Source: an uncultured Bacteroidales bacterium
GTDB taxonomy: Bacteria > Bacteroidota > Bacteroidia > Bacteroidales > UBA932
Reading direction: 5' to 3'
NCBI GenBank assembly: GCA_944323775.1
Contig: CALUTT010000035.1
Coordinates: forward strand, 1 to 51,350
DNA: 51,350 nt
Position numbers and translations under genes: made by a program. The notes under the pieces were generated by a model, which ran no database searches, had not been told where the DNA came from, and saw only the letters and a list, made by a program, of their open reading frames with translations. Below are positions 24,947 through 33,994 of this stretch, in pieces. How positions within the stretch are numbered: the first letter of the stretch is position 1; every line of letters begins with the position of its first letter.

Positions 24947-27535
24947 ATGATCAAGAAACTGATGGTTACATTGCTGGCTGCCGTGACAATGGCTGTCGCG
25001 GCGACTGCCCAGCCTGAAATAAGGATACAGGCAACCAATCTTGTGGGTGTGAACGAGCAGTTCAACATCACATTCATAATATCGGGCGATGACATCCCCT
25101 CGGACTTCGAGTGGGATCCTGGCGATGACTTCCAGCTTGTATGGGGACCTAACAGACAGGTGGCCACGTCAACTACGATTTCTTACGGCAAGAAGACAAA
25201 AACGTCGCAAGTGTCCTACACCTATATTCTGATGCCCAGGAAGACGGGAACTTTCAGCCTGCCGGTGGCCAGGGCTACGATAAAAGGGGAGGTATATACT
25301 TCCGGAGTGCCCAAGATTGAGGTGGTAACGGACGACAGGCCGTCCGGACAGGCCTCGGAGCAGGATGCGGTTACAGGAAACGTCTCATCCTCGGATCTCT
25401 TCCTGAGGCTGACGGTCAGCAAGAGCAGGGTCGTTGTCGGTGAAAAGCTTAGAGCGACACTCAAACTCTACCAGAGGGTCAACATAGCCGGATTCGAGAA
25501 TGCCAAATTCCCTGATTTCCACGGTTTCTGGAGCCAGGAGGCGAAATCGCCATCCAACATAGAATTCATCAGGGAGAGTCTTGACGACAAGATCTACAAT
25601 TCTGCGGTGCTTGCCAGCTGGACGCTGATTCCACAGCAGGAGGGGACTCTTGTCATTGATCCTGCCGAACTGGTGTGCCTTGTGAACGTGAGGGCTCCGA
25701 GCGTGTCCACCGGAAGCATATTCGACAATTTCTTCCAGGATGATTACAGGACAGTCAGGAAAAGGGTAACCACCGAGCCCGTCAGTATCCGGGTAAGCGC
25801 CCTGCCGCAGGGGGCCCCGGTATCGTTCTCCGGTGCTGTCGGAAATTTCCGCCTGTCCGCTTCCCTGACAAGGGACAGCCTTGCCACACATGAGGCGGCG
25901 TCACTGAAGGTGACAGTCACGGGAAGTGGCAATACTGCTCTTCTTGAGGCTCCTGACATCAGCTTCCCTCCTGATTTTGAGGTTTATGACATAAAGGCTA
26001 CGGACCTGCAGTCGGGAAAGGAGTTCGAGTATCCCTTCATCCCCCGCAGCTACGGTGACTTCAAGATCGGGCCTGTGCTGTTCAGTTACTATGACATCCA
26101 GTCCGGAAAGTACGTGACGCTGGATGGCGGGACCCTCGATGTGAAGGTCGGGCGTGGCTCCGAGACAGCATCTTCTTCGTCTGCGCCTACGTCCGGTGCG
26201 CCTTCGGTAGACAGGAGAGGCGTCAGGAATCTCGGCAACGATATCAGGTATATCGCCGTCGGGGTGCCGGACCTGTCTGCGAGGGGTGTCTTCTTCATCG
26301 GGTCCGTATGGTTCTGGATTGTCATCGCACTGGTTGTACTGGCTTCTGCAGCTCTGTATTTTGTCGTGAGTACGGTGCTTGCCCGGCGTGCCGACCTCGT
26401 CGGGACCAAGACCCGCAAGGCCACGAAGATGGCCCGCAGGAGGCTTTCAGAGGCAGGGACGCTGCTCAGGAAGAATCTCTATACGGCTTTCTACGAAGAG
26501 CTGCACAAGGCTCTGCTCGGCTATGTCTCGGACAAGCTTGGCATGGATGCCGCAGAACTCAGCAGGGACAATATCGCCTCCCGCCTTGCCGATGCAGGTG
26601 TTCCTGAAAAGACAGTGTCCGAATACATTTCCCTGCTCGATGCCTGCGAATATGCAAGATACTCCCCTGACCCCGGGAATGAGGCCATGTCATCAGAATA
26701 TGAAAATGCCGTGAACGTTATTTCAGAAATTGACGGAGCCGTAGTCAGAAGACACAAGTCTCCGTCTTCCGCAGCAAAAGCTGCCGTACTGCTGTTGTTC
26801 ATGTTCCCTCTTGCCTCATATGGGGCTGATGTCCCTGCTGTGGATTCGCTTTGGAACGCCGGTGTCGGAAGGTACTCTGACGGCGACTGGTCCGGAGCGG
26901 CAGCCGACTGGGAAAGCATCCTGGACACGGGAGTGGAAAGTGCGGAGCTTTACTACAACCTCGGAAACGCATACTTCAAGGACGGCGACATTTCCGCGGC
27001 GATTCTGAACTATGAGCGTGCCCTCAGGCTGGATCCGTCTTCCAAGGATGCGGAATTCAACCTGGAGTTTGCCAATTCCATGGTTCAGGACGACATTGAA
27101 AGCATTCCGGAATTCTTCCTTTCCGCCTGGCTGGATTCTGCGGCTTCCAGCTTGTCATCCAATGCCTGGGCTGTCCTTGGCCTGGTAGCGCTGGCCCTGG
27201 CACTTGGAATGGTTACTGTCTGTCTCAAGGGGGGCAGTACCGGCATGCGCCGCACAGGCTTCATATCGGCTGTGGTCTGTCTCGTGCTGTGCATCGCTTT
27301 CTTCTCGTTCGCCGCAAGACAGCGTTCCGAATATTTCAGGACTGACGAGGCAATCGTCATGAGTCCCGTGTGCACGGTGAAGAGCGCCCCGGCCTCGGAT
27401 TCGTCCAAAGATCTCTTTGTCCTGCATGAAGGCACGAAGGTAAAGATCCTGGATTCCGTCGGAGAATGGCGGAACATCGAACTGTCCGACGGGCGTCAGG
27501 GCTGGATGCTGTCATCTGACATCGAGGTGATCTGA
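24947..27535 (+). CDS. BatD-BatE fusion protein
   Basis: One uninterrupted 862-residue frame that joins two genes normally separate in Bat operons. Residues 1-19 are a signal peptide; about 20-445 is the BatD periplasmic region (QPEIRIQATNLVGVNEQF...FKIGPVLFSYYD); TM at about 448-475; cytoplasmic helical domain to about 605; then AAKAAVLLLFMFPLASYGA (about 608-627), which looks like a former BatE signal peptide now inside the chain; TPR unit near 667-697 (AELYYNLGNAYFKDGDISAAILNYERAL); two TMs (about 738-757, 772-792); and a C-terminal bacterial SH3 domain (VKILDSVGEWRNIELSDGRQGWM). ATG 24947 has GGAGAG 6 nt upstream. Its 3' end overlaps the convergent macroglobulin gene by 40 bp. Confidence 0.9.
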   Translation: MIKKLMVTLLAAVTMAVAATAQPEIRIQATNLVGVNEQFNITFIISGDDIPSDFEWDPGDDFQLVWGPNRQVATSTTISYGKKTKTSQVSYTYILMPRKTGTFSLPVARATIKGEVYTSGVPKIEVVTDDRPSGQASEQDAVTGNVSSSDLFLRLTVSKSRVVVGEKLRATLKLYQRVNIAGFENAKFPDFHGFWSQEAKSPSNIEFIRESLDDKIYNSAVLASWTLIPQQEGTLVIDPAELVCLVNVRAPSVSTGSIFDNFFQDDYRTVRKRVTTEPVSIRVSALPQGAPVSFSGAVGNFRLSASLTRDSLATHEAASLKVTVTGSGNTALLEAPDISFPPDFEVYDIKATDLQSGKEFEYPFIPRSYGDFKIGPVLFSYYDIQSGKYVTLDGGTLDVKVGRGSETASSSSAPTSGAPSVDRRGVRNLGNDIRYIAVGVPDLSARGVFFIGSVWFWIVIALVVLASAALYFVVSTVLARRADLVGTKTRKATKMARRRLSEAGTLLRKNLYTAFYEELHKALLGYVSDKLGMDAAELSRDNIASRLADAGVPEKTVSEYISLLDACEYARYSPDPGNEAMSSEYENAVNVISEIDGAVVRRHKSPSSAAKAAVLLLFMFPLASYGADVPAVDSLWNAGVGRYSDGDWSGAAADWESILDTGVESAELYYNLGNAYFKDGDISAAILNYERALRLDPSSKDAEFNLEFANSMVQDDIESIPEFFLSAWLDSAASSLSSNAWAVLGLVALALALGMVTVCLKGGSTGMRRTGFISAVVCLVLCIAFFSFAARQRSEYFRTDEAIVMSPVCTVKSAPASDSSKDLFVLHEGTKVKILDSVGEWRNIELSDGRQGWMLSSDIEVI

Positions 27536-30500
27536 GTTACGCTGCCCGTTCCGTTGGCGCGGTACTGAGGTGCATAATGGGACGACACCTCCGGGGCTCC
27601 GCATGCGAATTCTCCTTCCTGGGTGACCATCAGTTCCTCGGTGATGACCGTGGTCTCTTCGGGCAGGGTTTCAAACCAGTATTCGGTACTCCATGACGTT
27701 ACGTTCCTGTAAGCATACCCGTTGAGGAACACTGGCCCTGAAAGTTGTCTTGCAGGCCTGAATGCCGCGTTGCGCGGCAGGGTGACTTTTACGAAACTCC
27801 TGTTTTCCGCACTCCACAGGGTGTACTCGGCGCGTACGATGTCACCGAGATGAAGTGTCTGGCCCTCTTCCAGAGGCTTGCCGCCGATGCTGTACTCAGC
27901 CCGTATGCTCATACCGTTCCCGGATTGAGCGATGCTGCCGAACGGCAGGGGAGTCGTCGCGCTCAATACCAGCACTCTTGCAGAGAGTGTCCTGGCGTCT
28001 GCGGCAAGTACAGTGGAGAATGCGTTCAGGCAGGCAAAGTCGTTTTCCCAATTCTGGCTTTCCTTCTGGACCATGATCCAGAGTCTTATCCCTTCGGCAA
28101 GGTCTTCGTACCCATGCTCTCCGAGAAGATTGCAGAGTATGCAGTGTGCGTAGAGTTCGCTCTCAAGCAGGCCTCTTGCAGGCATTACTGCATTCGGGAA
28201 GTATACGCCTCCTGAAGGATGCGGCTGTGCATACTGGACTATGGATTCCAGGTCGGCGGCGATGGATTCCTCAAGCCGTGAGTCTGCCTTTATGCCGACA
28301 GACACTGCGAAGGCGCTTTTGCTGCCGGCTTTCATCAGTGCTTCTGATGTCCTGAGTCTTCTTGCCTTTGCAAGTATCATGGCATTGAGCCCTCTGCCTT
28401 CTTCGGGGATGAGGTATTCCGAAACTTCGTGCCTGAAGGCTTTCAGCCTGTCTTCTCCAGAGTCATTGCCGGGGTCAATCGCCTGTCCCGGATAGAGGCT
28501 CCTGACATAGAGATATTCCGCGAGGTTAAGTCCTGCGGGCCTGAGAGACAGTGCCGGTCCGGAAAAATAGCTGCGGTCCAGGTAGCTTACTGCATCCGGA
28601 AGCAGGGCTGCCAGAGGCGCCGGACAGTCAGGCCCCATGTCTGCACACCATTCAAGTATCACGGCAGTGATGCGTGCCGAAGAAGGCATGCCGGAGAACC
28701 ATCCGAATCCGCCGTCGGAATTGCGGCATCCGAGAATCTTGCCGGTGAGCGTATCACGCTGTTCCAGGCTGAGGTTCGAGGATGGAGCGGCTCCCTTGAT
28801 CTGAGCGAAAGCCGGCAGCTCTCTCGCGCGCCTGTCAAGGCAGTCGGCATACAGGGCCTGAAGAAGATCAAGGACGTTGTCGCTTTCCGGCGTGAACTTG
28901 CGTGGAAGGTCACGAAGGAGCATTTCCAGTATCGAGAATTCTTTCTCTTTTGCTTCGGATGGATCTGCGTTCGCAAAAGCCAGGCGGAGCGAATCAGTCA
29001 CGGCTTTCCTGGACTTCCCGTCTGTCAGAAGGGAAGAATGGGCTTCGGTAATTGTCTGTACCGGTGTCCGGACCGGAACGGTGACGAACATTGCGTCTGA
29101 ACTGCCTTCATCCGAGGTGAAGCTTACAAGGACTCCGAGTTCGGAGATGTTGTCTGGTATCTGAACCGGAAGGGAGCACCGGGCGCTGCCTTTTGGCTCC
29201 AGCACAACGGTCTGAACGTGCCTTGCCATGACTTTTGTAGGGTCTCCGTAGTCTCTTCCGTCCGTTACGGATATGGAGAAGGTCCCTTTCAGCTCCTTGT
29301 CGCTTATGCTGCTTGCACTTGCAAGGACGGTGTATCTGTCCGACGCGTATAGGAACTGCGGCTGGGCGATGCTGACGCTGACGGGGAGCGTTACCAGAAG
29401 TTCCTTTCTGGCAACGGCGCTGTTCATGTCCCTGTCGTGTGCGAACAGCTGAAGCGCGTATGTCGACAGCTTGTCCGAAGTGTTGAAACTGAAGGATATC
29501 TTGCCGTTGCCGTCACTTCTGAGCGACGGTTCCCATGCCAGAGTCCCTTTGAAGTCCTCCCTTGCATGAGTCACTGTCTCCGGCTCGTACAAGGCGTCGG
29601 AGTCGGCCGCTACCCTTTCCTCGACGGAGGCCACTGCATTGCCGTTCATTCCTGCCGTTCCGTATGCTTTTGTCATAAGAGGTAGGTAGTATGGCCTACG
29701 CGAATCTTGCGAACCTGTCCGCATGCTCAGTCTGAACGAGGGGTGAGCGGGTGAAACCCGGACGAGCCTGTTCCAGGTGTTGGGCATTATGGATTCGGAA
29801 GCGATGTCGAATACGCTTGCGGTGCATTCCGAATCCGGGGCAGAGCCGATTTCCACTGTCACTGTGGATCCCGGAGCCGTCGTGTCCGTGAATCCTGTGA
29901 TGCTCAGCGGCAGGGCGCTGTCTTCGTGTGGCAGCCTGAGATTCCGGGTATAGCTGAAGGCCTCCGCGTGCTTGAAAAACATCACGCTTACCGCAAGGTC
30001 GTCTGGATAGCAGGGCTTGCGGTCGAATTCTATGGTTTCCAGTGAGCCCTCGCATCCTGGCTTGCCTTCAAGAATGACGGTGCGGGAGTCGAGCAGGGTG
30101 TCTCCGTCTCCGAACAGCTGTGCAACAGCCCATACGGCCCCCTGGCCGGACCCGATCTGTACTGAGGGAGTGTCTTTGCCTGTCTCTCTGAAAAAACTGA
30201 GAGCGCCGGCATGAAGCACCGTATCCGTGCCGGACATGACTATCAGACCTGTTTGTGTGCTGTCGCGGTATTCGGTCCCGTCGTCTGCTACCGCAAAGGT
30301 CTTGCATTTAAGAGTATAGTATCCTGATGCCACGGAGTCGAGTCTGATGCTGAAGCGCCCCTCTGCGCTTTCTCCTGACAGGATGCCTGCGCCGCTTCCG
30401 TCGACGAGGGAGTATGCCGCCCTGAAGTCCGGCCGTATTTCCCCGTCCTTCCCGTATGCTCCCTGCCCGAGCTCGACTTCAAGAGTGTCGGCGCTGACTA

Positions 30501-32640
30501 TGCAGCCTCCGGACAGGGAACCGTCCATTGTGAAGCTGCCCTTGTCGGGATTCTGGATGTTCAGACCGGCATACAGGTAATTCATGACCAGGACTCCTTT
30601 TTCGAAGACATGAGTCTCTCCGCTTGAGGCAGTCAGGCTGACGCTGATCCGGAAATACCCTCCCGGTTCACTTCCGCTCGTGCCGAACCGTATGCTGAAT
30701 TTCCCTTCCGGATCTGCGTCCAGCTTCCCTCGGGCGACGGGCGTGCCGTATCTCGAAATTTCGTATTCAGCCCTTGCGATGTCAAGCCCGTGTCCGTTGA
30801 AGGCCCGGATGCTGCCGGTGACGGAGGGAGAGTCGCCGCACAGCAGCGGCCTTGTCTCGTCGTCCCAAGCCACGGTAAAGTCCGGCAGGACAAATTCATC
30901 GACTCTGACTGATCTTGAAGCCAGGATGCGGCCTTCTTCTTCAATTCTAATCGTGTAGAGTCCTCCTGAAAGGCCCTTCTCGAGAAAGAAACTGCCGTCA
31001 ACGGAGCCGAAATCGTCCGTGGTCAGATCAAGCTGTTCCAGGTCCTTGCCGTCAGGAGCTGAAATGCGTGCCGAAATTTTCCTTCCGGCAGTTGCAGAGA
31101 CCATCCTTCCATGTTCCAGGTCATAGACCACGGCCTTGAAGAATACTGTTTCGTCCGGATTGAATGCGCTCCTGTCGGTAAGCACCACACATCCTGAAGT
31201 CCTGCCTGACGGCTCCGTGCCGGAGTCGTTGTCCGGAGCCGGGACGTAGAGCGGGATCTCCGGCGAGAGCCTTGTCTTCCCGTCTTTCCGGTCGGTAGCC
31301 TGGACAGTGAAATTATAGCTTCCCGGTGCAGTCAGCGAAATGAGACCGGACGGGATGTCTCTGAAACCATCGCCGGGAGCAAGTTCCGCCCGAGTGATTT
31401 CCCGGCCAGACTCTCTGAGGATCAGTGATACCGTACCGCAGGGTTCTCCCGTCCAGAAGTCCGTGACATAGGCTGCAAATCCTTCCGAGTGCCCACTGAC
31501 GGCTATCGAGAGGCTCCGTTTCCCGTAGGCAAGCGTTGACGACGATTTCCCTTTGCATGCCTCTATTGCGTAGTCCCCGTCTTCAAGCCAGTCAAGCGGC
31601 AGAAAAAGGCTGTCCGGAAGGAAGAAACTTCTTGTCTTGTTGTGAAGGACTCTTGTCTGCAGCGCTTTCCCGTCCCCTTCACGGCGGATGGAGAGCTTTG
31701 CGGACCCGAGATTGACAAGGCTCACGGCCAGGACATCTTTCTTTACGCTGAGGCTGATCTGGCTGCCGTTCAGGATTTTCCTGAGTGATTCCGGAAAAGT
31801 GACATGGGCCGCGATGCTCCGCTCGGTCATGTCTTTGGATTTAAGGGCTTTCCGTATTCTGCCGAGTATCTCGTCACACTCTATGTCAAGTTCAATATAG
31901 TCTGCCTGGGTGGCCCTGGCGCTGCCCTGCAGAACGGAGAAACGCAATTCGAGAAGACTTGACTCGGCCAGGAGTGATGCGGCTTTCCCGCTGCATGAGT
32001 CAGCGATCATGCGCAAAATGCTTTCCCTTTCCTTTTCTCCTGCCGAGGATGCCTCTTCCAGCTGCATGATTATGTCAAAAGGGTATCTTCCTGTGACGTT
32101 TTCCTTCAGGGCTTCTCTTGCCTCTGACCTGTCAGTGGCGTATGCCGACCAGAGGACGTAGTCATAGTCATTGTCCAGAAGGGAGGAGAGCAGCCCGCCG
32201 CCCGGAAGCGAATTCAGGCGGTAGTCGGCTTTGTAGAATCCTTGATTCCTGGCTTTGCCGAGTCTTTCCCTGTTCAGGGCGGCGAAGTCAGTCATTTCAC
32301 TTGCAGGGCGTTCCCTGTAGGAGTGGAAGAACGTCATTACCGGCCAGTCGATTTCCGCGATTTCCCTGTCCATCGAGTCTGTAAGCGATTCCCGCAACTT
32401 CCAGTTCATGGACGAAGCCGTCTGGACATATTTCTGGCTCGCGTCATAATAGTCCCATGCGCTGTCAAGCTGGACGGCGGCCTGCTTGATTTCCTTGAGT
32501 GCGGACAGCATGTCGGCAGGCCTGTCTGAATTTCTGGCCCGTTCGTATGAGTCCCACAGGCGTGAAAGCTGGCTGTCGCTTCTGTCTCCGGTCGGGGCTA
32601 TTGCGAGCGCGAGGGCAAGTATTGGTGTGAGGAGAGTCAT
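27496..32640 (-). CDS. Alpha-2-macroglobulin-like protein without a thioester motif
   Basis: 1714 residues with an N-terminal signal peptide (MTLLTPILALALAIAPTG) and no lipobox. The middle holds macroglobulin MG domains, including the MG2-type sequence CVVLTDRSAFNPDETVFFKAVVYD and VDEFVLPDFTV. A bait-like/A2M region contains KGTLAWEPSLRSDGNGKISFSFNTSDKLSTYALQLFAHD. The helical thioester-domain region follows, but the CxEQ motif that forms the thioester is absent; the corresponding segment reads RDLPRKFTPESDN. A receptor-binding-like C-terminus ends the chain. Such proteins are thought to trap proteases in the periplasm. It is coupled to folC by ATGA, and no pbpC-like gene is next to it. Confidence 0.85.
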   Translation of the reverse strand: MTLLTPILALALAIAPTGDRSDSQLSRLWDSYERARNSDRPADMLSALKEIKQAAVQLDSAWDYYDASQKYVQTASSMNWKLRESLTDSMDREIAEIDWPVMTFFHSYRERPASEMTDFAALNRERLGKARNQGFYKADYRLNSLPGGGLLSSLLDNDYDYVLWSAYATDRSEAREALKENVTGRYPFDIIMQLEEASSAGEKERESILRMIADSCSGKAASLLAESSLLELRFSVLQGSARATQADYIELDIECDEILGRIRKALKSKDMTERSIAAHVTFPESLRKILNGSQISLSVKKDVLAVSLVNLGSAKLSIRREGDGKALQTRVLHNKTRSFFLPDSLFLPLDWLEDGDYAIEACKGKSSSTLAYGKRSLSIAVSGHSEGFAAYVTDFWTGEPCGTVSLILRESGREITRAELAPGDGFRDIPSGLISLTAPGSYNFTVQATDRKDGKTRLSPEIPLYVPAPDNDSGTEPSGRTSGCVVLTDRSAFNPDETVFFKAVVYDLEHGRMVSATAGRKISARISAPDGKDLEQLDLTTDDFGSVDGSFFLEKGLSGGLYTIRIEEEGRILASRSVRVDEFVLPDFTVAWDDETRPLLCGDSPSVTGSIRAFNGHGLDIARAEYEISRYGTPVARGKLDADPEGKFSIRFGTSGSEPGGYFRISVSLTASSGETHVFEKGVLVMNYLYAGLNIQNPDKGSFTMDGSLSGGCIVSADTLEVELGQGAYGKDGEIRPDFRAAYSLVDGSGAGILSGESAEGRFSIRLDSVASGYYTLKCKTFAVADDGTEYRDSTQTGLIVMSGTDTVLHAGALSFFRETGKDTPSVQIGSGQGAVWAVAQLFGDGDTLLDSRTVILEGKPGCEGSLETIEFDRKPCYPDDLAVSVMFFKHAEAFSYTRNLRLPHEDSALPLSITGFTDTTAPGSTVTVEIGSAPDSECTASVFDIASESIMPNTWNRLVRVSPAHPSFRLSMRTGSQDSRRPYYLPLMTKAYGTAGMNGNAVASVEERVAADSDALYEPETVTHAREDFKGTLAWEPSLRSDGNGKISFSFNTSDKLSTYALQLFAHDRDMNSAVARKELLVTLPVSVSIAQPQFLYASDRYTVLASASSISDKELKGTFSISVTDGRDYGDPTKVMARHVQTVVLEPKGSARCSLPVQIPDNISELGVLVSFTSDEGSSDAMFVTVPVRTPVQTITEAHSSLLTDGKSRKAVTDSLRLAFANADPSEAKEKEFSILEMLLRDLPRKFTPESDNVLDLLQALYADCLDRRARELPAFAQIKGAAPSSNLSLEQRDTLTGKILGCRNSDGGFGWFSGMPSSARITAVILEWCADMGPDCPAPLAALLPDAVSYLDRSYFSGPALSLRPAGLNLAEYLYVRSLYPGQAIDPGNDSGEDRLKAFRHEVSEYLIPEEGRGLNAMILAKARRLRTSEALMKAGSKSAFAVSVGIKADSRLEESIAADLESIVQYAQPHPSGGVYFPNAVMPARGLLESELYAHCILCNLLGEHGYEDLAEGIRLWIMVQKESQNWENDFACLNAFSTVLAADARTLSARVLVLSATTPLPFGSIAQSGNGMSIRAEYSIGGKPLEEGQTLHLGDIVRAEYTLWSAENRSFVKVTLPRNAAFRPARQLSGPVFLNGYAYRNVTSWSTEYWFETLPEETTVITEELMVTQEGEFACGAPEVSSHYAPQYRANGTGSVTQITSMSDDSIQP

Positions 32641-33890
32641 TTTGCATCGGTATTTTGCCTGATGGCGTCCAGATGCAAGATGCATTCCGCAACCAGATAG
32701 TTGCTCCCCCCTACATACACGAGGGCTCCTGGAACTTTGAGTGCGTCCGTTATTGCTTTCTCGACGGCATCTGCGACACTTTCACAGCTTGTGCAGTCAA
32801 GACCGCTCATCTTTTCCGCGAGGGTAGCCGTGTCAAGTGCGCGCGGTATTGCCGGTGCTGCGATGTAGTACCTTGCTTTCTTGGGCATGAGGCCACGTAT
32901 CGTATCTATGTCCTTGTCCGCCATGATCCCGTATACGATGAAGAGAGGCCGGCCGCTCTGCTCGAGTCTTGCGAAGTTGATTCTGAGGGCGTCAGGATTG
33001 TGCCCTATGTCACAGATTGTTTCAGGAGTGCTGAAAATCTTCTCCCAGCGTCCCCTGAACCCGGTGATTTCGGCAGTGTGTGCTATAGCGTCCCGGTCTG
33101 CAGGTACTCCGATGATCTGCAGTGCCGCAAGAGCCGTGCGCAGGTTCACTTCCTGATACGGGCCCTTGAGGTCGGTCTCGAACGTATGGACCTCGAACTC
33201 GTCGGAGAAATGCAGCGGGCATGGCAGTGCGTCAGCCGTCCGGATGAATACCGGAGCTGTCTGAGGGTCTCTGACTGACACCAGCGCGTCGATTCCTTTC
33301 TTGAAGATTCCGGCTTTTTCCCCGGCTATCTGGCTGCGGGTGTTCCCGAGCAGCGCGCAGTGGTCAAGCCCGATGCTCGTTATGACGCTGAGCTCTGGTG
33401 TAATAATGTTCGTGCTGTCCAGCCTGCCTCCGAGGCCTGTCTCGATGACCGTGATGTCTGCATTCTGACTGGCAAACCAACTGAATGCCATTCCAGTCGT
33501 GATTTCGAAGAATGACAGCCCGTCTGTATCGTTGTCTTTCAGGAAGTCACACACGAATTCCCTGTCCGGCATGTAGCTGGACCTTCCGGATATGATTTTC
33601 ATCCTTTCGCGGAAGTCGGCCAGGTGCGGGGAGGTGTAAAGACCAACTTTCATTCCTGTGGATGCCAGTGCAGCGGCAAGCATTGAACTGACTGATCCCT
33701 TGCCGTTGGTCCCCGCGATATGGATACTTCTGTATTTCTTCCACGGATGGCCCAGAGACGCGTCAAACCTGAGCATTCCGTCAAGTCCCGGCTTGTATGC
33801 CCCCGCTCCGAATCCGACCTGCTGAACGCTGGGATGTCTTGCAAAAAGATCCCGGAGCATCAGGTCATAATCCTCCAAACTTATATTCAT
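32637..33890 (-). CDS. folC: Folylpolyglutamate synthase / dihydrofolate synthase
   Basis: ATP-dependent Mur-ligase-family enzyme adding glutamate to folates. 417 residues. P-loop GTNGKGS at 60-66, then YTSPHLADFRERM (family signature), TVIETGLGGRLDSTN, and GLDHCALLGNTRSQIAGEKAGIFKKG. The C-terminal domain has DIGHNPDALR. It is the first gene of a two-gene unit with the macroglobulin gene, whose ATG overlaps its stop. A TATATTTG box lies about 37 nt upstream. Confidence 0.96.
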   Translation of the reverse strand: MNISLEDYDLMLRDLFARHPSVQQVGFGAGAYKPGLDGMLRFDASLGHPWKKYRSIHIAGTNGKGSVSSMLAAALASTGMKVGLYTSPHLADFRERMKIISGRSSYMPDREFVCDFLKDNDTDGLSFFEITTGMAFSWFASQNADITVIETGLGGRLDSTNIITPELSVITSIGLDHCALLGNTRSQIAGEKAGIFKKGIDALVSVRDPQTAPVFIRTADALPCPLHFSDEFEVHTFETDLKGPYQEVNLRTALAALQIIGVPADRDAIAHTAEITGFRGRWEKIFSTPETICDIGHNPDALRINFARLEQSGRPLFIVYGIMADKDIDTIRGLMPKKARYYIAAPAIPRALDTATLAEKMSGLDCTSCESVADAVEKAITDALKVPGALVYVGGSNYLVAECILHLDAIRQNTDAK

Positions 33891-33913
33891 TGTTTCAGAT
33901 TCTTATACCTATA

Positions 33914-33921
33914 TAACTTTG
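33914..33921 (+). promoter_or_regulatory. Candidate -7 box for the PurL-like/phoH unit, distal
   Basis: TAACTTTG fits TAnnTTTG; ATTG lies 21 nt upstream (33889-33892) over the folC start codon. Its position opposite and next to the folC -7 box (33928-33935) means the two would compete for RNA polymerase. Confidence 0.35.
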
Positions 33922-33927
33922 TTTATA

Positions 33928-33935
33928 CAAATATA
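33928..33935 (-). promoter_or_regulatory. folC -7 box
   Basis: Minus strand TATATTTG, a perfect -7 box, 37 nt upstream of the folC ATG. No TTTG at 19-21 nt upstream is seen. Confidence 0.55.
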
Positions 33936-33944
33936 GCCATCAAA

Positions 33945-33976
33945 TTTGCAACTCATCTTTAAAATGTCTAATTTTA
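33945..33976 (+). promoter_or_regulatory. Candidate promoter of the PurL-like/phoH unit, proximal
   Basis: TTTG (33945-33948), 20 nt, TAATTTTA (33969-33976). The -33 and spacing are ideal, but the last base of the -7 box differs. It predicts a leader of about 12 nt to ATG 33995. Confidence 0.45.
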
Positions 33977-33994
33977 CAAGCCAACTTCTGTGAT

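Noticed and set aside
24208-25167. 319-residue hydrophobic open frame on the minus strand (VLVILVILVILAIL)
   Set aside because: The hydrophobic stretch is just the complement of the BatC Asn/Gln/Asp codon repeat; not a membrane protein gene.
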